From Methanobrevibacter sp. (GTDB taxonomy: Archaea; Methanobacteriota; Methanobacteria; Methanobacteriales; Methanobacteriaceae), in assembly GCA_017407115.1 (NCBI GenBank), contig JAFQXD010000056.1:57399-121398 (forward strand): a stretch of 64,000 nucleotides of DNA. The letters are read 5' to 3'. How positions within the stretch are numbered: position 1 is the first letter of the stretch; the number at the start of each line of letters is the position of its first letter. Below, piece after piece: positions 1-9,414 of this stretch. Below the pieces are notes generated by a model. That model saw only the letters and a list, made by a program, of their open reading frames with translations, was not told the DNA's origin and made no database searches. The translations under genes were made by a program, and so were the position numbers.

Positions 1-3000
1 TTTTCTGATCTTCAAGTAATCCATTTTGTTCTCTGAGTAAATCACTGTAATTTTTATTATTTGCTTTTCTTTCTTCAATTCTTTTATTAACATCATCTAA
101 TGCTTTTGAATTAGACTCTATGGCGGATTGAGCATCTTTAATTAAAGTTTCCCCATTATCCACTACATTGTAAAATCCTTCAACATTCTTTTTAACTTTA
201 TCAGTCCAAGCAACAACACTCGCTAACCAACCTATTAATGCAATAGAAATTACACCAAGAATTGCAGTACGAAGAACTTTCCAAGAAGTAGCAGTTTTAA
301 GAATCGCTTTACTATTGGAAAGCTGAGCTAATTCATTATACTTCATATTAGTGGTTAAACCAGCTAATCTTTGAGCAAAGGTTAATTCTTTATCACTTAA
401 TTCAGAAGTTCTTTTCAATAATTTCAAAGTAGCCATTGCATCTTTATCTTTAGTAATTACTCCTTCTTTAGTAATTGTAGATACTTCTTTAAGATTGACT
501 TTTATACTACCCAATCCTTCTGCATACATTTTAGCTACTTTCTTCCCTTCGGTCATTTTAATGATATGATTATCAAGAGCTTTCCCCAAACCATTCTCAG
601 CTACTATGTTTTGTTCTAAACCAAGCAATCTACCAGTTAATGATTTTACGAAACCAGTATTTGCAACAGTAGATGCTTCTGTTCCACTAATGTTTGCTAA
701 TAAGGTTTTCCAAAATCCATGTACTGCAACTTCTGCTTTATCTAATTGAAGTACAGTTGAAGCTAATGATTTGCTCCAACCTAATGTAGCAATATCTAAT
801 ACTCCCATATCCTTAGCTAATACCATGTATGCACTGCTTAATCCAAGTATTGCTCCTGTAATTCCTGTAACTGTTACAGTTGTTTTACCAAAACTTCCAA
901 GTCCTTCAAACCCTTGTTTAAGACTATCAACTGTTCCCAGAAGAGTATTAAATGCTCCAATAATTAAAGGTTCACTATGTGAAGCAATTTCCGCTCCTAA
1001 CTCACTAAACCTTGATTGAGTAATAGTTAAAATATCATTTAAACTTGTAGCTTTACCAGCAAAAACGTCCCAATGTCTTTCTTTACCGGCTTTTTCTAAA
1101 GCTTCCATTAAATTAAGAACATCACTGGTATCTCCATTCCAACCATATTTCTCTTTCAAGTCATCTTTACCTACACCAGTTTCACGACTTAACCTCATAA
1201 ACTCTCCTTGCAGAATATCTTTAACCGCAAGACTTGCTTCTTCAGTAGTACGACCTGCTCTAATATATTCAGATTGAACCATAGCAATAACATCTAATGA
1301 TTTTGCCATTTCCTGAGCATTCAAGTTAAACTCTAAACCAATACTTGCTCCAGTTTCACCAAGACTATATTTATTAATTTTTTGGAATTTTCTTGCTGTT
1401 TCATCTAATGCTTTATTATACGCATTAATTCCACTTGTATTTACTTTAGCATTTTGTTCAAGTAATGATTCCATCTCGTTTTTAGCAACATAGGTTTCTT
1501 TTGCTGATTCTACTAATTCAAATGCAAAGTTCCATATTGCCATTCCTCCCATCATGCGAAGAATGGTTTTCATTGAGATGATTACGCTTCTTGCTTTTTG
1601 CAATCCACGGTATAAGTTATTAACATATTTTTCTTGGTTGTTCATGGTGGTGCCGAACTCTCTTAAAGAGTTTTTGCTTTTGTTAATTTCAGAATTAACT
1701 TTATCAAATTTGGTTGGTTCTGCCATGTTTAATTTTCTGATTTCAGTTGTAGCAGTAGCACCTAATTTTTCTAAGTCCGCTGTGAGTTTTTTAGTTTCTT
1801 TATCATAAGTTTCTTCACTTATTGTACCTTGAACTAACTCTTCACCAAGAACTCTAAACTTATCTTGTAATATTGTTGCTTGTTCAGAAAGACCTGCTAA
1901 AGATTCTCTGTTTTTCTCACTAATGCTTGAGAAATGTTGTAATACTTGAGATAATTCCTCTATTTTTGTTGGAGTAAATCTTTCATTGGCTTCTGCCATA
2001 CTTGTTAATGCTTTCACTGCTTGTTCAGATTTACCAACAAAACCACTTAAACTATCATTATTTGATTTAATAGCAGTTGCTAATCCAACTAATGACTCTT
2101 TAAATGTATTTGAAGATGTTGTCGCACCAGTTAAACTTTCTTTGATTTCAGTTATCCTTGCAACATAATCACTATACCCTTCAACATTAATCCTACCTTT
2201 ACTTCCAGACAGTATTTCTCCAGTTTTAGGGTCGATATTTGTAGTGAATATTGATGGGTCGAGCATAGTATATGGTCTTTGAACCTTTTTCCAGTTAGAC
2301 CTTTCAACCCATTTTTTCAATTCTTTATCCCATACTTGGAATGTATTGGATTTTTTCCAATAAGAAGTATCTGGTAATTGTGAACGTATCCAAGTATCCC
2401 AATATCCTTTATTTGTTTTCCCTTGATTTTGCCATTTACCCATTCCACGAGATAACTCATACATTCTTTGTTGCAATGTTTCATATCTTTTAATAAACAA
2501 ATCATACTCTTTAAGATAATCATCACTTATTCCAAAGACTTCTCCATCTTCGTCTTTAAATTGGAGTTTACTCATTAATTCTTGAGTATGTTTAGCAACA
2601 GTTATGACAGTAGAGTCAAAAGTTTTTAATGCTTTTGTTGTATTGGCAATGACTTTAGACCCAGTTTCAAATCCTTCTCGGTCAAAAGAATATAATCTTA
2701 AATCTCTTGAGGACATATTACTTCCTTTGCCCCAAAGAGCTTCGTCCATTTCTTTTAATTGCTGGAAAATATTCTTCCAATCTGTTTTAATTGAACGAGA
2801 AGTTTTTGAAGATTCATTTCTAAATCGTCTAAATTCATCTTCTATTTCATGAATAGACTCAACAGATTCTTTAACCTGTCCTTCAGGCAGTAATAGTTGC
2901 TTGTTTCTAAATGAATATAATATTCCTTTCAACACATTTTTAGTTTTATTCGCAGTGATAACTGCGGTTTGATTAAAACTTTCAAGTGTACCTTGAGCTA

Positions 3001-6000
3001 CTTTAACTGTATTGGAAATATTTACCAATTCAAAATTCACTTTCTTCGTTTCCGTAGCAAGTTTACCTTCAGTTTCAATTGTTTTATCAGTTGTTCCAAT
3101 AAATCCATCAAGGTTAGTTACAACTTCTTTTACTGCTTGTCCTGTGGATTTAAATGCAAGAGTCCAATTATCTCCAATCCTTACACGATTAATGACTTCC
3201 AAATCAACAACTATTTGATTAATTACTTCATCTACTTCTCTAAATGAATTTAAAATGCTTTCTGTATCTTTCCAGCTTCCTAAAAATCTAAAGTTAGTTA
3301 AATCTGAGTATGCTCCTATAAATTTAGATAAATCTAAATTCTCTACTTGTTTACCCCATTTATAAACTTCTTTTAACCATTGGGACGGGTCAAGCTCACC
3401 ATAATATTTTAAAACATTCGCTTCGTATAATTTACGAATAGCAAGACTTCCCTGCTCAAAATACATATCCTCAAAATCAGTGGCATAACTCCTTAAAGAT
3501 TTAGTAACCGCTCCTTTAAGATTATTTGCTTGTGTTACTGCTTTTTGTAATGATTTAGATAAATTATCTGTTGATTTTGAAGTAGTTTGTTCATTAGTTT
3601 CTAATTGTTTTAATTCTCCTTCCAAATCATTAACAGTGGCAGTAGTAGTAACAGTAACAGTACCCATTTTTTCAATGGACTCTGATGCTTTTTCACTAAC
3701 ATCAATCAAAGGCATAATACCATTCATCAAATCAGCAAATGCTTTAACTGCTAATTTATTAGACTCCGCCCATGACTCCATGTATTGGGAACCAAATACA
3801 TCAATTAGCTCATTAGTAGAAGGATAATACGCATCATAATTTTTACCACGATTAGTAATAACTCCCTTCAAGTTAGTTTTAACAATTGATTGTTCTAAAA
3901 TCCTTTTAAATTCAGTAGCATCTTTTATAACTGTTCCATAACGGGTATGTAACTCTGATAAAATTTTATTTAAATCCACATAGTATGCTCCTGCACCCAT
4001 ATCAGTGTTATCTTCCCACCCTTTTGCGAAATCAAGTAAACTTTTTTTCATAAGTTGATTAGAATGAGCATTAATACTCCAAGTAGGATTTTTCTGTATT
4101 CTTAACATTCCTTTTCGGATTTCTCTTTCTAAATCTTTTGCAAATTGGTCATTGTTTATTTTAAATCCTAATTGATATTTACCACTACTTATTGCTTTTC
4201 TTGCTTTATTAATAAGGGTTAATTTCTGTTCAACATCAGATACTGCTCTTGCAATATCTAATACTTCTTTTTCCGCTTCAGGTAACCTGTCAATGATATT
4301 ATACGCCATTCTTTGGATAAGTCTTTCTTCACGAACAATAGCTTCCTCTTCTATTTCAAGCAATTTAGCAGTATTCACTGCACCATTCATTGCTTTTTCA
4401 ATTTCCTGCCAATCCTTTGGTAATTTGGAAATATCTAATCCAATAATGCTTTTGGTTTTTCCAGTGTAAGGGTCATAAAATCTTTTTCCCCCTTTTTCTG
4501 CTGTTTCAATAAGTTCTACCCCAAGGTAATCAAAAATTTTATTCATTGCTATCTGAGCTGTTTTTTTAGCTATTTGTTTGCCTTCTCTTGTATCAACATT
4601 TGAGTCATCACCTAATCTATGGTACCATGCCCCTGCATCTCCCCACATATGATCTGTTCTGAAAAAAGATTTAGAAGGAACAATTCCCTTTGACCTATAT
4701 CCATAACTCTCATCAAATAAAAAGTGTGCAAACGCTATGTCTTCACTACTAAATAAGCGAATTGCTGGATTTCTTGGTTTTATCTGCATTTCATTTAACG
4801 CTCTTAAAGTAGCCCCTATATAATGAGTGTCTTTTGCGTCCACACCTTTGAACCCAAAATTGTACCCCTCTTTTCTTAATACATCAAGGGCATTATATGC
4901 TTTTTGTGCTGACCCTGCAACTTTTTCATTAGCTTCCGCCATCTGGGTTAAACTATTAATAATTTCCTCGTTAGTTTGTTTGTATCTTTTACCCAATCCA
5001 TTGTATCCTTTAATTAAACTGCTTAATCCTATCAGCTGGGCTTTGTATGCTTCAGTGCCTTCCGCCCATTTATTTGTTTGAGCATTGGTTTCAGCTTCCT
5101 CATCTCCTAATTGTTTAACTGCTTCCCCAGTCTTACGAGAAACAATCTCTGTTTCGATTAATTCCTTTTTTAATTTCTTTAAATCGGCGATAAATATTTT
5201 ATCAAACCTTGCAGAGCCCCCATTAAACTCCAGAGCACTTTTTCTTGAAGCAAATAATTTTTGCAACAGCTCTACTTGATGGACGTACTTATCTAAATGA
5301 GCGTCTATATTATTAGGCAAAGTGATGTCTTTGAGAGGTAGTGATTTAAGCATAGGAATTAATTCCCCCCACGCTTTTAATCCATTCCCAAATTCATCAC
5401 TAAATGGGGAATAATTTAAACGTGTTACGTCCCTATACATTGCCCTATTCATTCCTTCAAGAGCGGTTTGAATTTTTAAAGGCAATTTATCAAAGTTTTC
5501 CCATAATTGCTGATAAGTATATTTAGTTTTCCCACTTAAGTCTAACATTGCAGTTTCTAATTCTTTTGTTGCAGTGGTTGCTTTTTCAGTAGACTCAGTT
5601 ACTTTATCCGTAGCAATTGCTGTGCCTTCTATTCCCTTTTTAATTTGCTCAATAGTATTCAAATTGTCTGTTGAAAAATAACCAAAATTCTTTTTCTCAC
5701 CAAATCTTGTAATGATAGATTGAAATTTATCAGGATCTCTTGTAGGAAGCATTTTTGAACCGACAATTGGAAGAGCTGTGTAAAACAAATCATCAAATCC
5801 TTTTTTGTTTCTAACTTGGGATTTGTATTTCTTTTTTAATACATCATATATTGGTTTTATTTCTGTTTGTCCTCTGTCCCCATTTGCTTTTGCTAAATAA
5901 AGCATTTTTGCAAGGGATTTAGTAAAAGAAGCCTCCAAGTTAGGCAATCCGAATTTAGCTTGTTTTTCCATTTTTTTCATGGATTTTGTAACTTTTTCAT

Positions 6001-6337
6001 TGGATTTCACTAATTCATTATTCTTTTTAATATTATCGTTAATGTTTTTAGTGTTTGTTTTAGATGCTTTCGCTAAATTTTTAATGCTTTCCGCTTCTTC
6101 TTTTAATCCTTTACTTGCTTGAGTAGTTGAACCGTATAATTGTTGTTGTCCTTGTTTAAGTTTATCAACGGATTTTTTAAGATTATTAATATAACTGGAA
6201 GATGCTTCTGAACTTGTTTTCATTTGATTTTGGATTTCTTTTGTCTGTCCTTTTAATTTGTTAATTGTTTCTTCAAATTCTTTACTATCTAAAGTTATTT
6301 TTGCATCGACAGACCCTGCATTGTATCTTCCAGCCAT
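1..6337 (-). CDS. phage tail tape measure protein (3' end outside window)
   Basis: The frame stays open from an ATG at 6337 to the left edge, so at least 2,112 residues are encoded and the C-terminus is missing. The ATG follows a GGAAGGAG ribosome site. The N-terminal part is rich in Lys, Glu, Gln and Ser and looks helical, typical of tape measure proteins, which set tail length and thread through the tail tube. A clear hydrophobic segment lies around residues 2030-2055 (bases 180-260) and a weaker one around residues 1815-1835, as expected for a protein that inserts into the host membrane during DNA entry. It lies just downstream of the tail chaperone genes, the standard place. Family assignment rests on size, composition and position. 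Confidence 0.88.
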   Translation of the reverse strand, partial: MAGRYNAGSVDAKITLDSKEFEETINKLKGQTKEIQNQMKTSSEASSSYINNLKKSVDKLKQGQQQLYGSTTQASKGLKEEAESIKNLAKASKTNTKNINDNIKKNNELVKSNEKVTKSMKKMEKQAKFGLPNLEASFTKSLAKMLYLAKANGDRGQTEIKPIYDVLKKKYKSQVRNKKGFDDLFYTALPIVGSKMLPTRDPDKFQSIITRFGEKKNFGYFSTDNLNTIEQIKKGIEGTAIATDKVTESTEKATTATKELETAMLDLSGKTKYTYQQLWENFDKLPLKIQTALEGMNRAMYRDVTRLNYSPFSDEFGNGLKAWGELIPMLKSLPLKDITLPNNIDAHLDKYVHQVELLQKLFASRKSALEFNGGSARFDKIFIADLKKLKKELIETEIVSRKTGEAVKQLGDEEAETNAQTNKWAEGTEAYKAQLIGLSSLIKGYNGLGKRYKQTNEEIINSLTQMAEANEKVAGSAQKAYNALDVLRKEGYNFGFKGVDAKDTHYIGATLRALNEMQIKPRNPAIRLFSSEDIAFAHFLFDESYGYRSKGIVPSKSFFRTDHMWGDAGAWYHRLGDDSNVDTREGKQIAKKTAQIAMNKIFDYLGVELIETAEKGGKRFYDPYTGKTKSIIGLDISKLPKDWQEIEKAMNGAVNTAKLLEIEEEAIVREERLIQRMAYNIIDRLPEAEKEVLDIARAVSDVEQKLTLINKARKAISSGKYQLGFKINNDQFAKDLEREIRKGMLRIQKNPTWSINAHSNQLMKKSLLDFAKGWEDNTDMGAGAYYVDLNKILSELHTRYGTVIKDATEFKRILEQSIVKTNLKGVITNRGKNYDAYYPSTNELIDVFGSQYMESWAESNKLAVKAFADLMNGIMPLIDVSEKASESIEKMGTVTVTTTATVNDLEGELKQLETNEQTTSKSTDNLSKSLQKAVTQANNLKGAVTKSLRSYATDFEDMYFEQGSLAIRKLYEANVLKYYGELDPSQWLKEVYKWGKQVENLDLSKFIGAYSDLTNFRFLGSWKDTESILNSFREVDEVINQIVVDLEVINRVRIGDNWTLAFKSTGQAVKEVVTNLDGFIGTTDKTIETEGKLATETKKVNFELVNISNTVKVAQGTLESFNQTAVITANKTKNVLKGILYSFRNKQLLLPEGQVKESVESIHEIEDEFRRFRNESSKTSRSIKTDWKNIFQQLKEMDEALWGKGSNMSSRDLRLYSFDREGFETGSKVIANTTKALKTFDSTVITVAKHTQELMSKLQFKDEDGEVFGISDDYLKEYDLFIKRYETLQQRMYELSRGMGKWQNQGKTNKGYWDTWIRSQLPDTSYWKKSNTFQVWDKELKKWVERSNWKKVQRPYTMLDPSIFTTNIDPKTGEILSGSKGRINVEGYSDYVARITEIKESLTGATTSSNTFKESLVGLATAIKSNNDSLSGFVGKSEQAVKALTSMAEANERFTPTKIEELSQVLQHFSSISEKNRESLAGLSEQATILQDKFRVLGEELVQGTISEETYDKETKKLTADLEKLGATATTEIRKLNMAEPTKFDKVNSEINKSKNSLREFGTTMNNQEKYVNNLYRGLQKARSVIISMKTILRMMGGMAIWNFAFELVESAKETYVAKNEMESLLEQNAKVNTSGINAYNKALDETARKFQKINKYSLGETGASIGLEFNLNAQEMAKSLDVIAMVQSEYIRAGRTTEEASLAVKDILQGEFMRLSRETGVGKDDLKEKYGWNGDTSDVLNLMEALEKAGKERHWDVFAGKATSLNDILTITQSRFSELGAEIASHSEPLIIGAFNTLLGTVDSLKQGFEGLGSFGKTTVTVTGITGAILGLSSAYMVLAKDMGVLDIATLGWSKSLASTVLQLDKAEVAVHGFWKTLLANISGTEASTVANTGFVKSLTGRLLGLEQNIVAENGLGKALDNHIIKMTEGKKVAKMYAEGLGSIKVNLKEVSTITKEGVITKDKDAMATLKLLKRTSELSDKELTFAQRLAGLTTNMKYNELAQLSNSKAILKTATSWKVLRTAILGVISIALIGWLASVVAWTDKVKKNVEGFYNVVDNGETLIKDAQSAIESNSKALDDVNKRIEERKANNKNYSDLLREQNGLLEDQK

Positions 6338-6380
6338 CTTATTAAACTCCTTCCATTATTTTGATTAATATAAAAAATTT

Positions 6381-6546
6381 AGGCACTACCTCCAAGGAAG
6401 TAAATTTGGAGGAAGTCCTAATGAAATACAAAAATCGCATCTAACTCCTTTGAAGGTAGATGCCTAAAAAAGGTAGGGTAAGGATTTGCACCTTACAAAT
6501 ATAAAAGTCTATTCTACCTGAACATATCCTCTACTGACCTTCTACC
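6381..6546 (-). ncRNA. possible tRNA-like element plus stem domain before the tape measure gene
   Basis: On the minus strand, 6546-6471 can be read as a degenerate 76-nt tRNA: a T-stem of 5 bp (6479-6483 with 6491-6495) around the 7-nt loop TGCAAAT, a 3' acceptor half at 6472-6478, and a 5' half at 6540-6546 that pairs at only 5 of 7 positions. The first half overlaps the end of the upstream CDS, which stops at 6514. After a run of six T, an 11-bp stem with one bulge joins 6454-6465 to 6381-6391. Two alternative hairpins (6389-6395 with 6406-6412, and 6437-6443 with 6457-6463) compete with that stem, so it may switch. The T-arm and the stem domain are visible; the tRNA-like reading is weak. 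Confidence 0.35.
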
Positions 6547-7110
6547 AGTGTGAGTGTGTTTTACTTGTTTTAATTCTAACAATCTTCCCACATAATCTAC
6601 TACATCTCTATGTAGGTGGGGAGTTGCTTCTATAATTCCCTTTCGTATTGCTCCTTTATTTCTCGCTTGTTCTGGTTTTGCTTTTTCATCGATACCTGTT
6701 TCTTGATAAAAAGCGTAATCTCTTTCTAAAACTCTATTTTTGGGGTCTTTATTTTTTGTTTCACGTGTGGCAAATTCAGACCAAACTCCTTTTGGTAATC
6801 CGCTGCCAAAGAAACTATTAATATCCATTCCTGTGTAAACCGCTTCAAGAGTTGTTATCCCATCAGAGGATAGTCCTTCCCAGTATTTTGAGTCTTGTCC
6901 TGTAGAATAAAGGAATGGGTTCCATTGACTCATTAATGGAGCGATGTATCCTCCCCCTCTTAAATATGGAAAACCTACCATTTCTCTCATTAAAGTGTTT
7001 ACCATTTCTTTTTTTTCTGTTTTGAGCAAGTTTTCTAATTTTTCAAGGTATGTTGTTAAGTCATCTTCTATTACATTCATGTTGAATGTTGATGAATATG
7101 CTTTACTCAT
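6514..7110 (-). CDS. phage tail-region protein, possibly gp10-like tail completion
   Basis: A 198-residue protein encoded between the tail chaperones and the tape measure gene. Its ATG overlaps the stop of the upstream gene and has GAGGAG about 10 bases before it, so translation is probably coupled. The N-terminus looks helical and charged. The stretch from about residue 130, with DYAFYQETG and later ATPHLHRDVVDYV, loosely resembles HK97 gp10-type completion proteins. That resemblance is weak and the position is unusual for gp10, so the function is a guess. The last codons overlap the possible tRNA-like element. Confidence 0.6.
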   Translation of the reverse strand: MSKAYSSTFNMNVIEDDLTTYLEKLENLLKTEKKEMVNTLMREMVGFPYLRGGGYIAPLMSQWNPFLYSTGQDSKYWEGLSSDGITTLEAVYTGMDINSFFGSGLPKGVWSEFATRETKNKDPKNRVLERDYAFYQETGIDEKAKPEQARNKGAIRKGIIEATPHLHRDVVDYVGRLLELKQVKHTHTGRRSVEDMFR

Positions 7111-7333
7111 CGCCCCACATCTCCTCGTATAAGTCTTTCATTTCTTCACTGTCATGTTTACTATCTTCGTCATCGTTTAATGCTTCTTCTTCTTTGTCTA
7201 TTAATTCTAATTCCATACAATACATTTTACTTGTAGTCCAAGTATCCCATTGCCAAAAATCAGTTAAAGACAATCCTAACCCATTAATACGATGAACAAG
7301 CAAAGAATATATATCTAAAAAAAAAGACTCCAT
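7103..7333 (-). CDS. second tail assembly chaperone ORF (T-like), probably reached by frameshifting
   Basis: A 76-residue frame if started at the ATG at 7333, rich in Asp and Glu at its C-terminus. No ribosome site precedes that ATG. The same frame stays open upstream to 7420, overlapping the last 12 codons of the preceding chaperone gene in the +1 (equivalently -2) frame. Long-tailed phages commonly make their G-T chaperone fusion by ribosomal frameshifting at this point, just before the tape measure gene. A 12-bp hairpin and a run of nine T lie between the two frames and could stimulate shifting or act as a weak terminator. The motif DFWQWDTW suits second-chaperone segments. The route of expression is inferred. 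Confidence 0.6.
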   Translation of the reverse strand: MESFFLDIYSLLVHRINGLGLSLTDFWQWDTWTTSKMYCMELELIDKEEEALNDDEDSKHDSEEMKDLYEEMWGDE

Positions 7334-7370
7334 CGCCCATTTGAGTGAAGTTCGGTATGGCGATAGAGTC
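7325..7370 (-). promoter_or_regulatory. 12-bp hairpin followed by T9 between the two tail chaperone frames
   Basis: Bases 7359-7370 pair with 7326-7337 over 12 bp with a single G-U pair on the transcript and a 21-nt loop. Nine T follow on the minus strand. It starts 12 bases after the G-like stop codon. It could attenuate transcription, stimulate frameshifting, or both. Confidence 0.55.
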
Positions 7371-7382
7371 TTATGTTCATTA

Positions 7383-7973
7383 TTAGCTTCTAAGTTCTCT
7401 TTGCTGTTTAAGAAAGGTGGCTACATCATCTTTTATCTCTTCGATAATTTTAGATTTTCTTTCACCTACAATACATAATTGATAATATTTTTCCAAGTTC
7501 CTTGCTTTGATAGTATCTACGGGATCAGAATTAGTTAAAAATTCTTTTGCAGTGATACCATCAAGTAATGTTTCAACTTTTTCTGCGAGCAGTTCGTCTA
7601 CTTTTTTAGTGTATTCTTTTGAAGGATTGTCTTTGGATAATTCTATTAATCCTGCTTTTACTGTTTCTAATTCGTCTTCTAATTTGTCAATTTCTTCGAG
7701 AATACTTAATGCTTTGTCAATACCTTCATCTGAACCATCTTCTTTGCTTTCAATTAATTCTACTTGTTTGGTTTTTAAAGCAATTTTTTTCTCTAATGAC
7801 TCTCTTTTGTCATCTAATAGTTCTACGTCATCAACAAATTGTTTTACTGTTTCTTCGTATTCTTTTTCTGCTTTGTCAGAAAATTTAGTTAATGTTTCGT
7901 TGGTTACTCTTTTGAAATGCAAGTCTTTTTCACATAATTCAATAGTTACGTCTGTAAATTCTTTTTTTGCCAT
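7383..7973 (-). CDS. tail assembly chaperone (G-like), coiled-coil
   Basis: A 196-residue acidic, strongly helical protein with long Glu/Lys heptad-type stretches (about residues 30-120), preceded by a GGAGGAAG ribosome site. Its place between the major tail protein and the tape measure gene, with a second short ORF in another frame overlapping its 3' end, matches the G/GT chaperones that coat the tape measure protein during tail assembly. No sequence motif names it; synteny and size do. The tRNA-like element at 8006-8084 lies immediately upstream, in the same transcript. Confidence 0.6.
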   Translation of the reverse strand: MAKKEFTDVTIELCEKDLHFKRVTNETLTKFSDKAEKEYEETVKQFVDDVELLDDKRESLEKKIALKTKQVELIESKEDGSDEGIDKALSILEEIDKLEDELETVKAGLIELSKDNPSKEYTKKVDELLAEKVETLLDGITAKEFLTNSDPVDTIKARNLEKYYQLCIVGERKSKIIEEIKDDVATFLKQQRELRS

Positions 7974-8005
7974 AAAATACTTCCTCCTTTGTTAATTTAT
8001 GGAAA

Positions 8006-8084
8006 TGGAAATTATAGGAATTGAACCTATATTTAAGAACAGGAGGGTCTTTGTTCTTCGTGTTACCATTTACACTAAATTTCC
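8006..8084 (-). tRNA. tRNA-like gene with enlarged anticodon arm
   Basis: On the minus strand this folds as a near-complete tRNA. The 7-bp acceptor stem is perfect (8078-8084 with 8007-8013). The D-arm has a 4-bp GTGT/ACAC stem and an 8-nt loop containing GG. The T-arm is 5 bp with the loop TTCAATT. The anticodon arm is 24 nt instead of 17: a 7-bp stem closing a 10-nt loop, or a 5-bp stem with a 14-nt loop, with no U33-anticodon arrangement in the normal register. No CCA is encoded. It sits just after the T-run that ends the major tail gene. It could be a decayed phage tRNA, an intron-bearing tRNA or a tRNA mimic, so decoding cannot be assigned. Confidence 0.6.
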
Positions 8085-8085
8085 C

Positions 8086-8128
8086 TAAAAAAAAATAAAA
8101 AATTAATAGGTGAAATTATCCACCTATT
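8086..8128 (-). terminator. hairpin and T-run after the major tail protein gene
   Basis: A perfect 8-bp inverted repeat (8121-8128 with 8105-8112, 8-nt loop) overlaps the stop codon of the tail gene. It is followed on the minus strand by a T-rich run of about 15 bases. It probably reduces read-through from the highly expressed tail gene into the tRNA-like element and chaperone genes. Confidence 0.65.
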
Positions 8129-9413
8129 GGTTTGCATATGGAGCGAATTTTTGATTTTCAGGAATATCATTGTTACTACCATCTTTTAATGGAGGGTAGT
8201 AAGCAGTTCTGCTTGCACCAGTATCGTCAATATGACAAGATGCTAAATCAGTAGTGAGAATAGCAGTCATATACGGTTGGGTGGTTTGTTCGATACCTTT
8301 CCATTCAAAAGTTAATTCTTTAGCATCGCTACCAGATTTAGTAGATGAAACTTTAGTAACTTCTACAACAGGGAATTTATATAATCCTTGATATGGAACC
8401 CCAGTTCCTATTCTGTAAGTTGTAGTTTCATTTTCTTCGCCCTCATTTTCAACAATAGTATCTAATAATGTTTCTCCACTTCCAAGAGTGTTTGAGTCAG
8501 AATATCTACTGATATTTCCTCCTATGTGTTGATACCATACTTGTTTTTGGGTGATTAATTCGGATACAATGTGTCCGTATTTTTCGTAAGCTTCGTATTC
8601 TGTTTCAAAGTATTTGGTAGAATCATGCCATGGCATAGTAATAGATCCAGTAACTTCTCTTGCTCCCATTAATTTGGTATTTTCACCGAAATTATCATCA
8701 TGACAAGCTTGACTTTCTGCATTGTTGTTTACAGTCCAAGAAGCTTCGCTGAAACAATCAATTGAAACCATTTTACCTTCACTTGAACCAGTTCCATCGT
8801 ATATTTCAGTAGCTCCAATTTCACCAATGTATACTTTGGTATGTTGAGCCATTACAGTCCTTGAAAGGTGGTCTGCAAGGAAATCTCTTGATGGATTTAT
8901 AGTGTTGATAATATTATAATCAGACACATATTTTGGAGCGACTTCTGGTTTGTTATCTGAATTGAAAGTCATTTCAAATTCATTTAACATCGCATTGTTG
9001 AAAATCCTCCCATCATTTAAAGTTTTACTGAACCCATGGTAAATAGTGGATACTGGTAATTCATCATCAACGTCTGTGGGCATTTCAAAAGTATGAACAT
9101 AGACCCCATTAGTAGAGTCATCGATAGTATCATGTCCAAGCAATTGATACATATAATCTTCAATACCTTGTGCGAACCTAATCCCATCATTCCAAGATGG
9201 AGCAGATTCTGCTTGAGTACGATATGACCCCATATCAAGGTTAGATACACCAGTGTGTCCTTCATCTGTTTCAGTGGTAATTTCATTACCATCTTCAAAC
9301 CCATTTTGCCTAATAGAAACTAATGGTTGAGCTAATTGGGCTTTTGTTAAACCTGCTCCTTTAATTGCCATAGCAGTATGGTGGTGAGAAGCATTTGGTG
9401 CTTGTACAGCCAT
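8124..9413 (-). CDS. major tail protein
   Basis: A 429-residue protein with the Gly, Thr, Asn and Asp-rich, beta-strand-like composition of siphovirus tail-tube subunits. It is encoded after the completion genes and before the chaperone and tape measure genes, where the tube protein normally lies. A hairpin-T-run terminator follows directly, as often seen after abundant structural proteins. At 429 residues it is longer than the usual tube protein of about 200, suggesting an extra C-terminal decoration domain. A contractile sheath is unlikely because no second tube gene is adjacent. The assignment rests on position, size and composition. Confidence 0.75.
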   Translation of the reverse strand: MAVQAPNASHHHTAMAIKGAGLTKAQLAQPLVSIRQNGFEDGNEITTETDEGHTGVSNLDMGSYRTQAESAPSWNDGIRFAQGIEDYMYQLLGHDTIDDSTNGVYVHTFEMPTDVDDELPVSTIYHGFSKTLNDGRIFNNAMLNEFEMTFNSDNKPEVAPKYVSDYNIINTINPSRDFLADHLSRTVMAQHTKVYIGEIGATEIYDGTGSSEGKMVSIDCFSEASWTVNNNAESQACHDDNFGENTKLMGAREVTGSITMPWHDSTKYFETEYEAYEKYGHIVSELITQKQVWYQHIGGNISRYSDSNTLGSGETLLDTIVENEGEENETTTYRIGTGVPYQGLYKFPVVEVTKVSSTKSGSDAKELTFEWKGIEQTTQPYMTAILTTDLASCHIDDTGASRTAYYPPLKDGSNNDIPENQKFAPYANQ

Positions 9414-9414
9414 A

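Noticed and set aside
6471..6546. A real decoding tRNA overlapping the gene end
   Set aside because: Two acceptor pairs and one D-stem pair fail, position 8 is not U and the putative anticodon AGA is unusual. It is kept only as a low-confidence tRNA-like element.
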